A stretch of DNA of 64,000 nucleotides from Coriobacteriaceae bacterium (lineage in GTDB: Bacteria > Actinomycetota > Coriobacteriia > Coriobacteriales > Coriobacteriaceae). The translations under genes were made by a program, and so were the position numbers. Location: the NCBI GenBank assembly GCA_025993015.1, contig DAJPFV010000001.1:1736001-1800000 (forward strand). The letters are read 5' to 3'. This document shows positions 49,440 through 58,195 of this stretch, in pieces (position 1 is the stretch's first letter; every line of letters starts with the position of its first letter). The notes under the pieces are model-generated. The model ran no database searches and was not told the origin of the DNA. It saw nothing but the letters and a program-made list of their open reading frames with translations.

Positions 49440-50558
49440 GTGTACGTAATCGCCATCAAAAATCGGCAAAGCGAGTTCGCAGCGATGAAGATTCTTCAGG
49501 AAAAGAGCCTGTTACGCGACGACATGATTCCCCTTGTAGAGGTCATTCAAGAGAAGTTTACCTACGACAATAAGATTGACCCGTTTACAGGCGAAACCGT
49601 TCGCGAGGAGAAAGTCTGCAAGGGCGGGAAAATAATCCACCGAGCAGTAAAGGACTTGTCCTCTCCGCATGACGTTACGCTTGAGAAGATTGCCCGATTA
49701 TTCCCCAATCGCCCTGTATTGGTCGACTACTTCAGGTGCGATCTCAGTAGATACCGTTATAAGCCTGACAAGATTCCCCTCGTCATTCAACTCAACAGAG
49801 ACCTCGGGCTATACAAGACCAAGGTCCTCGGAATTGCTGCGTACCCAAACTTGATTCCCATCATCACTGTTAAGCGTGGCATTGACGCGCTGAAACCCGA
49901 TGAGGTTTTGGCGCTTGCGGGTCAATTGAGGGTGGATAATCCGGCACAGCGAATTGCGATTCGCATCGACGACCTTGAGGGCTATGAAAGTGCGGTCAAA
50001 CAAGTTCTGCGGGCGGACGATTTCCTTCTGTATGATTTCAACGAGCAGCCGATTCGCTCGAAGCCAATAGAGTGTATGCAGCTTCGGCGCCTTAATCTTC
50101 CCGCCCATCTTATCGCGCTTTGCTCTCCAAGGGCGAGAAACTCCACTGGCAAGGATTTCCCCAACGGAGACTATGCCAACATCATCAACAATAGCCACCT
50201 CGACACCTTTGCAAACTATGGTTTCCAAGGTGTCGGCGATTACGGCGGACTCCGCGACAACCTTCCATACGGAGGAACGAACAAGGGGCGAGCCCTTGCC
50301 GTTCTCTATGATGGCTCGAGGAACGAATTCAAAACCTTCGTGAACGACGACTATGATCGCGGGCCAAACGGCTACCAGGACATCATCCCAGCCATCTTGG
50401 CCGACGCCACGCTTAACCCCAAAGGGAACTGCCTTGCCCTTGGCATTGTTGCTGAAAAATACGCTCGAGGCACGCAAAGCACCTTTGCCGAGTGGATTAA
50501 GTACACGCTTATCCGCTATATACAGCAGCTAACAGAATCTTCGAGGGTGTTTCAGTAA
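49440..50558 (+). CDS. sce7725 / phage-beta-like family protein
   Basis: The 372-residue protein starts YVIAIKNRQSEFAAMKILQ and includes RPVLVDYFR and DIIPAILADATLNPKGNCLA, which I associate with the sce7725 (beta protein) family; the function is not established. It starts at GTG 49440, 11 bp after the antitoxin-peptidase gene, so probably belongs to the same transcript. It converges with the sce7726-like gene, overlapping by 7 bp; these two families often occur side by side. Confidence 0.7.
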   Translation: MYVIAIKNRQSEFAAMKILQEKSLLRDDMIPLVEVIQEKFTYDNKIDPFTGETVREEKVCKGGKIIHRAVKDLSSPHDVTLEKIARLFPNRPVLVDYFRCDLSRYRYKPDKIPLVIQLNRDLGLYKTKVLGIAAYPNLIPIITVKRGIDALKPDEVLALAGQLRVDNPAQRIAIRIDDLEGYESAVKQVLRADDFLLYDFNEQPIRSKPIECMQLRRLNLPAHLIALCSPRARNSTGKDFPNGDYANIINNSHLDTFANYGFQGVGDYGGLRDNLPYGGTNKGRALAVLYDGSRNEFKTFVNDDYDRGPNGYQDIIPAILADATLNPKGNCLALGIVAEKYARGTQSTFAEWIKYTLIRYIQQLTESSRVFQ

Positions 50559-51373
50559 ACAATCCCCGGCTCTAACCTGTTGCGGTAGAACCACTCATAA
50601 TCGATACCCAAGATTCGCGGCTTGACTTTGCAGAAGTGCTCCCAGTAGGCACCGTAGCGTTGCTTGAGATAGGCCTTGAACAGCCGGTTGATTTTGGCCT
50701 GGCTGTTCTCGGCAAGACACTCCTGGACGATGGCGGGCTTTGACATGCCCCCGCCGTCGATGCCGAAGGTCTCGCAGAGGGCGCGCTTGGGCATGACCGC
50801 GAGCTGCTTTTCGGAGTCCAGGTTGGTGCTTTTGATGGCTTTGCGCTGTGCCTTGAAGTGATAGGAGCCGTCCCTTGCGTCCTGGCTGTAGGAGTAAATC
50901 CCACAGGCCTCGGGGACGTAGCTTGGCAGTTCTTGCCAACGCTTGTCGGACGTCACGACGTAGACGGTCTCGAACACGTCGAAGTAGTCGCTCAACTGGC
51001 CCTCGAGACGATCGAACGTGTCGAGGTCGGTCTTGATCTCGTAGGCGGCGCTGTGGCCGTTGACCTTACACATGTCCACGCGGCTGTTGCCGATGGGAAG
51101 CTCGAAGATGGAGATGTTCGCGGGGCTCAGCGGAAAGAGGACCCTATCGATGAAATTGGCCTTGATGGTGGCTTCGTTCGGGTAATAACCCATCACCAAG
51201 TCGTTGATGGTCCTTCGGGCCGCGTATTTGGAGTCGAGCGCGGGGGCGAAGTCGCCGAGGACGTCTTGGATGATGGAGATGAGCTTGGATTCGGAGAGAA
51301 CAGTCGAGTATGAATCGTAGAGCCGCTTTGCAGTCTCCCTCAACTCTATGTCATCAAGTAGCATGGTCTCCAT
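50552..51373 (-). CDS. sce7726-family protein with PD-(D/E)xK nuclease-like motif
   Basis: A 273-residue protein. ELPIGNSRVD then YEIKT puts Glu91, Asp100, Glu112 and Lys114 in the E...D...ExK layout of restriction-endonuclease-like folds, followed by a DRLEGQL helix and YVVTSDKRW, as in the sce7726 family. It may be a defence nuclease; no activity is shown. ATG 51373 has GGAGGT 4 bases upstream; ATG 51400 is in frame. It is convergent with its partner gene. Confidence 0.78.
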   Translation of the reverse strand: METMLLDDIELRETAKRLYDSYSTVLSESKLISIIQDVLGDFAPALDSKYAARRTINDLVMGYYPNEATIKANFIDRVLFPLSPANISIFELPIGNSRVDMCKVNGHSAAYEIKTDLDTFDRLEGQLSDYFDVFETVYVVTSDKRWQELPSYVPEACGIYSYSQDARDGSYHFKAQRKAIKSTNLDSEKQLAVMPKRALCETFGIDGGGMSKPAIVQECLAENSQAKINRLFKAYLKQRYGAYWEHFCKVKPRILGIDYEWFYRNRLEPGIVY

Positions 51374-51504
51374 CGTTACCTCCGATGGGAATTTTACCAT
51401 GATGGCCCAAAAACGCTTCTTAAGTTCGGTGTGTGTAACCCAGTGGGACGTATTTCTTCGGGCACTGCCGCCTTGCGGCTCCGATGCGCGGTTGACTTTT
51501 TGAC

Positions 51505-51542
51505 GCCCGCCTAGGCTGCTCTTGATGAGTAACCAGGCGGGC
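51505..51542. other. Hairpin between sce7726 and the phage-like remnant
   Basis: GCCCGCCT (51505-51512) pairs with AGGCGGGC (51535-51542); the loop is 22 bases. A clear T-run is missing on either side. Confidence 0.4.
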
Positions 51543-51582
51543 ATCTTGTTGTGCTTGCCGTACGAGCGGAAAGGCGGTTCTC

Positions 51583-52038
51583 GTGAAGGAGGGCTCGAAT
51601 GGCGGGCAAGCGGACGAGGCGCAGCAGCAAGAGGCGGGCTCGGAAGACGCGCAGGAGCAAGGGGAAGTGACGGCCCTGGGCGGAGCCGGCGACGACTACC
51701 AGGCGATGCTTGCGAAGCGGGACGAGCGGATCGCGGAGTTTGAGGCACAGGTGGCCGATGCCTCCGCTTCCAAGGAGGCTGCCGAGGCGCTTCGCGGTGA
51801 GATCGAGGCGGTGAAGACCGCCGCTACGGACGAGCGCGTGGAGTACGAGCTGCGCCTCGTGGGCGCTCGCAGCGTAACGGCGGCCAAGGCTCTGCTCGCG
51901 GATCACGGCGGCGACGTGGTGGCGCTCAAGGTGTCGCGCCACGTGGGCGACGGCGTGGAGAGCGGGCCAACGCCGGCGGCCCGCGCCGTGCTGGCGGAGC
52001 TTAGCGGCGCGGGGATCGCATTCTGCGGGGTGGCGTGA
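51583..52038 (+). CDS. Phage scaffold-like protein, probably a remnant
   Basis: A 151-residue frame from GTG. Residues 30-115 resemble phage capsid scaffold proteins (DUF4355 type): a coiled coil (LAKRDERIAEFEAQVADA..., SKEAAEALRGEIEAVK), then EYELRLVGARSVTAAKALLADH. The ends look atypical. The strong AAGGAGGG lies after the GTG and suits an out-of-frame ATG at 51599, which hints at decay. No other capsid genes are present. Confidence 0.4.
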   Translation: MKEGSNGGQADEAQQQEAGSEDAQEQGEVTALGGAGDDYQAMLAKRDERIAEFEAQVADASASKEAAEALRGEIEAVKTAATDERVEYELRLVGARSVTAAKALLADHGGDVVALKVSRHVGDGVESGPTPAARAVLAELSGAGIAFCGVA

Positions 52039-52363
52039 TGCCGGGGCGGCGCCGATGCGGCGGTCGCTTCTGCCGGACGCGATGAGCGTGCGGGTGCCGT
52101 TGGAGGACGGGTTCATACGGCTCGGCGCGGGTCGTAAGGCGCGTGCGTCCCATGTAATGGGGGAAACCGCAGCCAGCGATGCTTGGTGTGTGGCGGATAT
52201 GCGAGGGGGTGGCAGGCGGAAAGGGAGCTTATTCACTTTCCCAAACCGCTCTGGTCATTTGAACGAGGCGCGATCTCTTTGAGCTTCTTGGGAGTCGGGG
52301 GCGCAGGTTCAGTGCGACAGAGCTGATATGTGCTCACGTTCCGCGCAAAGTTGCCGGATTGTC

Positions 52364-52480
52364 GATATGAGGAGAATGCCAGACGGGCTTATCGAGGAAA
52401 GCGGCCTGCTATACGTCGGCGTCACTCGCGCTCGAAAGGCGGCATATGCCTCCGCCTCGATGCAACGCAGGACAAAATCG
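52364..52480 (+). pseudogene. UvrD/PcrA-type helicase remnant
   Basis: The translated segment GLIEESGLLYVGVTRARKAAYAS matches helicase motif VI of the UvrD family (E-x-x-LLYVGVTRAR). Only some 40 codons survive, with stop codons and frame changes on each side. Confidence 0.55.
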
Positions 52481-52651
52481 GGAGACTGTCAGGCCACCTG
52501 TCCCTCTTGTCTAATGTCTATTCCGGGTATTGCGCCTGTGAGCTGGGCGGTGATGGATACGGAGAGCTGACTTCTGGTGCTACGAGACGTGTCTGCTATG
52601 GCCGTGAGAGCCGGTCAGTGTTCCATATCGGGTCCAAAAAGTAAGAAAAAT

Positions 52652-52700
52652 GCGGCTGAAGGTACAGGTACCCGCAGCCGCTAAAAGCCCTAGGGCTTTT
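52652..52700. terminator. Hairpin plus perfect palindrome, probable bidirectional terminator
   Basis: GCGGCTG/CAGCCGC (52652-52658 with 52675-52681), then the 18-base perfect palindrome AAAAGCCCTAGGGCTTTT (52683-52700), which gives a T-run on both strands. Confidence 0.7.
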
Positions 52701-52908
52701 CACAATGATTGAAGTATGCCCGATTGAGGCGGACGGGGGAAGCGCTTGGAAAGCGCGGACCATCCATCAGAGGAGTTCGGATGAAGTTGATATTCATGGC
52801 GGCCGACGGGAATCCAAGGCGCGCCATGCTTCTTATGTGCAGCAAAGCTAATGCTGCTAAAATACAAAGCGCTCATGTAGTTTAAACGCACGACGATAAG
52901 GAGCACCA

Positions 52909-54129
52909 GTGGGTAACCACTTCCGTACCTCCGGTGCGGGCGATGATGCCCCCAAGACGCAGACAGGCGTCCAGGGCAGTCGTTTCGCCACTCCGGATTC
53001 AGAGGGCCAGCCTGTTGCTCAGGCCCCCACTCAGCCGGCAGATCAGGCACAGCCGGCATCCGATCCCTTTGCCTACAATCCCACCAGCGATGTCGCGCTT
53101 TCCGGCACGGCGGGTTTTGAGCCCGTTCAGGCCGTGACCGCTCGCGTGGAGCAGCCTCAGGCTGGCGCCGCCACGCCGCAGCCTACCATGGCCGGCATTC
53201 CCGACCCCATGGCCCCTGCGACGCCGGTTCCTCAGCCTGCGCAGTCCGGTCTCTTTGCCGCCATTCCCGATCCCACGCAGCCTGCTGCCCCGGTGGTCGA
53301 GAGCGATCAGGCAGCCGAGGTCGCAAGCCTCGATAACGCGCTCAACAACCCCGATTTTACGTCGGTGTTTGCGCCCATCGATCCGCAGGCCAGCCGCAAG
53401 AAGATGGCCAAGCAGGCCGGTGTCGAGCCCGTCATCCTTATGGAGCATGTCACCAAGATCTATCCGGCACAGCCCAACAAGCCTGCACTTGACGACATCA
53501 ACATTGAGATCTATCCGGGCGAGTTCGTCTTCCTGGTCGGTCACTCCGGCTCGGGTAAGACCACGCTGCTGTCGACGCTCAACCGCGACGTCAAGCCGAC
53601 GAGCGGTCGCATCCTGGTTGCCGGTCAGGACCTCATGAAGATCAAGAACCGCAAGGTTCCGTTCCTGCGCCGCCAGATTGGCGCCGTGTTCCAGGACTTT
53701 AAGCTTCTGCCGCAAAAGACCGCCTACGAAAACGTGGCGTTTGCCCTGCAGTGCATCGGCAAGCCCAAGGGCGTCATTCGCAGCCAGGTGCCCGAGGTGC
53801 TGCGTCTGGTCGGTCTGGCCGATCAGATGGACTCGCTGCCCGACCAACTTTCCGGTGGCGAGCAGCAGCGCGTCGCCGTCGCCCGCGCTATGGTCAACCG
53901 TCCGCCGCTGCTGATCTGCGACGAGCCCACGGGCAACCTCGACCCGGCGATCTCGCTGGGCATCATGAAGCTGCTCGAGCGTATTAACCGCACCGGCACG
54001 ACCGTGATCGTGGCTACGCACGACCGCGAGATGGTCGATAGCATGCACCGTCGCGTGATCGCCCTCGAGGGCGGCCACGTTATCCGCGACCAGGAGAGGG
54101 GAGGTTACGGCAACTATGGCACCAACTAA
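52909..54129 (+). CDS. ftsE: Cell division ATPase FtsE with long N-terminal extension
   Basis: FtsE is the ATPase partner of FtsX and signals from the divisome to cell-wall hydrolases. Residues 172-406 are a normal FtsE: GHSGSGKTT (211-219), LSGGE (314-318), LLICDEP (334-340). Residues 1-171 are an extra Pro/Ala/Gln-rich region with repeats such as IPDPMAPA and IPDPTQPA, likely disordered. No good ribosome binding site supports an internal start at Met166, so the extension is probably real. GTG start with AAGGAG upstream; overlaps ftsX by 14 bases. Confidence 0.93.
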   Translation: MGNHFRTSGAGDDAPKTQTGVQGSRFATPDSEGQPVAQAPTQPADQAQPASDPFAYNPTSDVALSGTAGFEPVQAVTARVEQPQAGAATPQPTMAGIPDPMAPATPVPQPAQSGLFAAIPDPTQPAAPVVESDQAAEVASLDNALNNPDFTSVFAPIDPQASRKKMAKQAGVEPVILMEHVTKIYPAQPNKPALDDINIEIYPGEFVFLVGHSGSGKTTLLSTLNRDVKPTSGRILVAGQDLMKIKNRKVPFLRRQIGAVFQDFKLLPQKTAYENVAFALQCIGKPKGVIRSQVPEVLRLVGLADQMDSLPDQLSGGEQQRVAVARAMVNRPPLLICDEPTGNLDPAISLGIMKLLERINRTGTTVIVATHDREMVDSMHRRVIALEGGHVIRDQERGGYGNYGTN

Positions 54130-55036
54130 CGTGGGCTACTCCTTCAAGGAGGCAATCAGCCACTTCTTCCGTAACTGGACCACCTCGCTCGGCGCCGTCA
54201 TCACGATTTTCCTTTCGCTGTTTATCATCGGCCTGTTCATCATGGGCTCCGCGATGCTGAACTCCGTGATCGGCACCGTCGAGGATCAGGTTGTCATCAA
54301 CGCGTTCATCAGTGATGACGCCGATCAGGCCGATGTTCAGGCTTTTGAGGCCGAGCTCAAGACGTGGAGCAACGTCAAGTCCGTGACCTACAAGGACAAG
54401 GATGACGCGCTGGCCGAGTATACGAGCAAGATGTCGGGCAACGCCGACGCTACCATGAGCGCGCTCGATGGCCAGAATCCGCTGCCGGCTTCGTTTGCGA
54501 TCGAGATGGACGATCCGTCCAAGGTTGAGAGCACGGCTGAGAAGCTCAAGGACGACGCCGATTTCCAGAAGATTGCGGATGATGGCGACGTCAACGCGAG
54601 CGTGCTGTACGGCCAGGAGGAAGTGAGCCGCCTGTTCCAGGTGACTAACTACATCCGCATTGCTGCCGTGGTACTCGTCGGCCTGCTGACCTTTATCGCG
54701 TTCATCTTTATCAACAACACGATTCGCCTGTCCATCACGGCGCGTCGTCGCGAGATCGCGATCATGCGTCTGGTCGGCGCCAGCAACGGCTTCATTCGCG
54801 GCCCGTTTATCACCGAGGGTGTGCTGCAGGCCATTTTGGGCTCGCTGCTTTCCATCGGCGTGCTGGAGCTGCTGCGCAACCTGATGATTCCGCGTCTGCA
54901 GGAGAGCATCGGCTGGATGTCGTTTGCCCTGCCGATGCAGTACTACCTGGTGACCTATGCTGCGCTGGTCCTGGTCGGCGTGATTATCGGTCTCTTTGGT
55001 TCTGCCATCGCCATGCGCCGCTATCTGCGCGTGTAG
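54116..55036 (+). CDS. ftsX: Cell division protein FtsX
   Basis: FtsX is the membrane partner of FtsE. The 306-residue protein has an N-terminal helix (GAVITIFLSLFIIGLFIMGS), an extracytoplasmic domain of about 130 residues (AFISDDADQADVQAFEAEL...) and three C-terminal membrane segments with the FtsX motif SITARRREIAIMRLVGASNGF. It begins at ATG 54116 inside the end of ftsE. A terminator follows after 24 bp. Confidence 0.95.
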   Translation: MAPTNVGYSFKEAISHFFRNWTTSLGAVITIFLSLFIIGLFIMGSAMLNSVIGTVEDQVVINAFISDDADQADVQAFEAELKTWSNVKSVTYKDKDDALAEYTSKMSGNADATMSALDGQNPLPASFAIEMDDPSKVESTAEKLKDDADFQKIADDGDVNASVLYGQEEVSRLFQVTNYIRIAAVVLVGLLTFIAFIFINNTIRLSITARRREIAIMRLVGASNGFIRGPFITEGVLQAILGSLLSIGVLELLRNLMIPRLQESIGWMSFALPMQYYLVTYAALVLVGVIIGLFGSAIAMRRYLRV

Positions 55037-55060
55037 GCATGTCTGGAATTTATCCCTTCC

Positions 55061-55094
55061 AACGGGTCGTCTCTTATGGGGCGGCCCGTTTTTT
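55061..55094 (+). terminator. Terminator of ftsEX
   Basis: AACGGGTCG... and CGGCCCGTT form the stem, followed by TTTTTT (to 55094). Confidence 0.88.
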
Positions 55095-55171
55095 GATTCC
55101 TATGCGACGGCAGGATCGCGGATCATTTGGGTAGACTCTTTGGAGTCCGCAACCGATAGTAAGGAGGCGCC

Positions 55172-57307
55172 ATGGGGCGCAACAACAAGCATAAGCACGG
55201 TGCCCGCAACAAGCGTGGACCGGTGCGCAGCGAGCGCCGTCCGAGCCTGACCGGACGCGTGCAGCTCCATGAGCACAGCGCCTATGTCATAACCGAGAAC
55301 GGCGACTACAAGGTTATGGGTCGCGGTAAGCGCGAGATTATGGACGGCGATACCGTCGCCGTGAGCATTAAGAACAGCCCACATGGTGAGCGTCGTGCCG
55401 TGATTGAGGGAGTCGTCGAGCGCGCTGCCATCAGTGTGGTGGGCACGTACCAGACGGCCGGTCCGCTCGGCGTGATCGAGCCACTCGATTCGCGTCTCAA
55501 GGCCGATTTCTTTATTTTGCCCGAGGACACCTCGGCCGAGCGCTTGGGCGTTCATCCCGGTGACGCTGTGGTCGCACGCATTCTGACCTATCCGACGCGC
55601 CTGGAATCGGGCACCGTGACCATTGAGCGCCGTATTGGCGGCGATGACGCGCCCGACCTGGGTGTTCAGTATGTAATGGCGCGTTATGGCTATACCGATA
55701 GCTATCCCGAGGCAGCACTGGCCGAGGCCGAGGGGCTGTCGCTCGATGTGGCCGCGGCGCTCAAAGATCCGCTTCGACGCGATCTGCGCGACCGCTTTAT
55801 CATTACGATCGACCCGGTCGACGCGCGCGACTTTGACGATGCCATTTCTCTGGAGCGCACGCCCGATGGCGGCTACAAGCTGGGCGTCCACATCGCCGAT
55901 GTCTCGCACTATGTGTCTTGGGACGGGCATATCGATCTTGAGGCGCGCCATCGCACGACATCGGTGTATCTGGCCGATCGCGTGCTGCCCATGCTGCCCG
56001 AGCGCTTATCGAACGACCTGTGCTCGCTTCGTCCCGACGAGGACCGTCTGGCGTTTACCGTCGATATTGAACTCGATGCGCAGGGCCGCGTTCGCCACTA
56101 CGATCCCTATCCCAGTGTGATTCGCTCGCGCGTGCGCATGGACTACGACGGCGCCGAGGCGCTGTTGGTGCGTGCCGGCGCGGTGGAGTATGGGGTGCTG
56201 GAGGGTGCCGCCGAGGATGTCGCGGCTGTAGAGACTTCGCGTGAGGAAGCGCTCGAGCGTGGGCTTGCGTGCGAGGAAACTGCTCGCGGCTATAACGTCG
56301 ATCTGGGTGATTTTCTTGTCGCCGCCAACGAACTCGCCGAGCTTCGCCGCCACATTCGTCGCGTGCGCGGTTCGGTTGACTTCGATACGGCCGAGATTCG
56401 CGCCCTGTTGGACGAGGACGGCGTGCCCGTGCAGATTGTGGCGCGTGAGCGCTCGTGTGCCACGTCGTTGATCGAGGAAGCCATGCTGCTCGCCAACGAG
56501 TGCGTGGCCGAGTGGCTTGCCGACCGCGATATCGAGGCTTGCTACCGCGTGCATGAAGACCCCAGTCCCGACAGCCTGCACGGCGCCGCCGTGGCACTGG
56601 CTCAGCTGGGTATTATCGACGACCGCCGTGCAGCCGGCATTGCCCTGGGAAACCCCGATGAGCTGCAGGCCGCAGTTGATGCTGCCGCCGGTACGGCCAA
56701 CGCGCCGCTCGTCAACGCGCTGCTTCTGCGCAGCATGCAGCGCGCGCTGTATAAGCCTCGCAACGAGGGCCACTTTGCGCTCGCCGCACCGTGTTACTGC
56801 CACTTTACGAGCCCCATCCGTCGCTACCCCGATCTGGTGGTGCACCGCGTACTCAAGCTGCAGCTGGCCTATGAGCAGCTGGGCGGCAAGGACGCCTTGG
56901 CACGCACGCCCCGGCTCATCGGTAAGGGTCGCGAGTCCCTGCCACGCATTCTGCCGCAGATTTGCCGTGCATGCAGCGATGCGGAGCGTGCGGCCGATGC
57001 CGCCAGCCATGCGACGCAAAAGATCAAGATTGCCCAGTACTACGAGGATCGCCTGGGCGAGCGCTATGCCGGAACGGTCTCGTGGGTCAGCAGCATGGGC
57101 CTGTTCGTACGCTTGGATCTGACGCAGGTCGAGGGCCTGGTTTCAATTAAGAGCCTGGGCAACGAGTGGTTCGAGTTTGACGAGGACGCGCTCACGCTCA
57201 CAGGTGCCGACACGGGGACCCGCTATGAGCTGGGGCAGCGCGTGGTCATCGAGGTCTCGCGCGTCAATACCACGCGCGGGCACTTGGACTTTAAGCTAAT
57301 CCATTAG
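55172..57307 (+). CDS. rnr: Ribonuclease R
   Basis: RNase R is a 3'-5' exoribonuclease that degrades structured RNA and takes part in tmRNA-linked decay with SmpB (61189 here). The 711-residue protein has a short basic N-terminus, cold-shock-like domains, the RNB catalytic centre TIDPVDARDFDDAISL (Asp cluster, about residues 212-227) with FALAAPCYCHFTSPIRRYPDL, and a C-terminal S1 domain (YAGTVSWVSSMGLFVRLD). AAGGAGG precedes the ATG. It is separated from ftsX by a terminator. Confidence 0.96.
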   Translation: MGRNNKHKHGARNKRGPVRSERRPSLTGRVQLHEHSAYVITENGDYKVMGRGKREIMDGDTVAVSIKNSPHGERRAVIEGVVERAAISVVGTYQTAGPLGVIEPLDSRLKADFFILPEDTSAERLGVHPGDAVVARILTYPTRLESGTVTIERRIGGDDAPDLGVQYVMARYGYTDSYPEAALAEAEGLSLDVAAALKDPLRRDLRDRFIITIDPVDARDFDDAISLERTPDGGYKLGVHIADVSHYVSWDGHIDLEARHRTTSVYLADRVLPMLPERLSNDLCSLRPDEDRLAFTVDIELDAQGRVRHYDPYPSVIRSRVRMDYDGAEALLVRAGAVEYGVLEGAAEDVAAVETSREEALERGLACEETARGYNVDLGDFLVAANELAELRRHIRRVRGSVDFDTAEIRALLDEDGVPVQIVARERSCATSLIEEAMLLANECVAEWLADRDIEACYRVHEDPSPDSLHGAAVALAQLGIIDDRRAAGIALGNPDELQAAVDAAAGTANAPLVNALLLRSMQRALYKPRNEGHFALAAPCYCHFTSPIRRYPDLVVHRVLKLQLAYEQLGGKDALARTPRLIGKGRESLPRILPQICRACSDAERAADAASHATQKIKIAQYYEDRLGERYAGTVSWVSSMGLFVRLDLTQVEGLVSIKSLGNEWFEFDEDALTLTGADTGTRYELGQRVVIEVSRVNTTRGHLDFKLIH

Positions 57308-57333
57308 CCAAATCACGACTCGTGGCGGGAGAA

Positions 57334-57366
57334 CGGAGGGCGGTCTTTCGGGGCCGCCCTCCGCGT
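57334..57366 (+). terminator. Terminator of rnr
   Basis: CGGAGGGCGG pairs with CCGCCCTCCG; the loop is about 10 bases and GTTT follows. Confidence 0.75.
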
Positions 57367-57426
57367 TTGGATCGTGACTACCTTGCCGTCTGCTCGGCTG
57401 CCCGCTTACCTGCTATTTGAGAGGTA

Positions 57427-57465
57427 AAACCTACCAAAATAAACCTGTCCCTTTTTGGCAGGTTT
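57427..57465. repeat. Dispersed stem-loop repeat, family B copy 2
   Basis: AAACCTACCAAAA (57427-57439) and TTTTGGCAGGTTT (57453-57465) pair with one mismatch; the loop contains CTGTCCC. It matches the copy at 36625-36659, and lies 19 bp upstream of the serine recombinase start. Confidence 0.85.
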
Positions 57466-57484
57466 ACAAGAAAGCGGGGATGAG

Positions 57485-58090
57485 ATGGCGACGGTGTACG
57501 GTTATGCGCGGGTGAGCTCGCGCGATCAGAATCTGAACCGGCAGCTGGATGCGCTTGGCGCCTATGGCGTGGGCTCGGCGAATATTTATGCCGACCATGC
57601 GAGCGGCAAGGACTTCGACCGCCCGCGGTATCGCGAGCTGCTGCACGTCCTGGGAGACGGGGACGTGCTGGTGGTGCTTTCTATCGACCGACTTGGCCGT
57701 AATTACTCCGAGATTCTTGAGGAATGGCGACGCATTACCAAGGAGCTCGGGGTTGCCATTGTGGTGTTGGACATGCCATTGCTTGACACGCGCGCCAGGG
57801 CTAGCGGCGCGCCGGATGTGACCAACACCCTGATTGCCGATATTGTGCTGCAACTGCTGAGCTACGTGGCGCAGGTGGAGCGCGAGAATATCCATCGGCG
57901 CCAGGCGGAGGGGATCGCGGCGGCGCGGGCGCGAGGGGTTCGTTTCGGTCGACCTCGCAAGCCGTGCCCTCCTCAGTTTGAGCTGGTGCGCGATAGCTAT
58001 GAGGCAGGCGATATTACCCGCAGCCAGGCAGCAAAGTGCCTGGGCGTGTGCGTGGGGACGTTCGATCGCTGGATGCGCGAGGCGGGGTAG
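57485..58090 (+). CDS. Serine recombinase (resolvase/invertase family)
   Basis: A 201-residue small serine recombinase. VYGYARVSSRDQN (4-16) contains the catalytic Ser11, LSIDRLGRNYSEIL the conserved DRLGR, and ERENIHRRQAEGIAAARARG the long helix, ending in a helix-turn-helix (RSQAAKCLGVCVGTFDRWM). Such enzymes resolve or invert DNA between specific sites. Its sites are not identified; a dispersed palindrome lies directly upstream. Start ATG 57485. Confidence 0.9.
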   Translation: MATVYGYARVSSRDQNLNRQLDALGAYGVGSANIYADHASGKDFDRPRYRELLHVLGDGDVLVVLSIDRLGRNYSEILEEWRRITKELGVAIVVLDMPLLDTRARASGAPDVTNTLIADIVLQLLSYVAQVERENIHRRQAEGIAAARARGVRFGRPRKPCPPQFELVRDSYEAGDITRSQAAKCLGVCVGTFDRWMREAG

Positions 58091-58195
58091 GGGTTTGCGT
58101 CGCTTTGGCGCTTCCTGTTGCGATTCAAATTTTGATACGGTGACGATGTCATTTGGGGCTACACTCGCTGATATTCAAAAAAAGGAGGTAGGCCC

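Larger units (their letters stand above)
52039..52908. other. 870-bp degenerate region before ftsE
   Basis: No intact gene. It contains a UvrD helicase C-terminal remnant (52364-52480), two terminator-like structures (52652-52700) and the ftsE upstream region. It looks like the eroded end of an accessory region. Confidence 0.6.
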
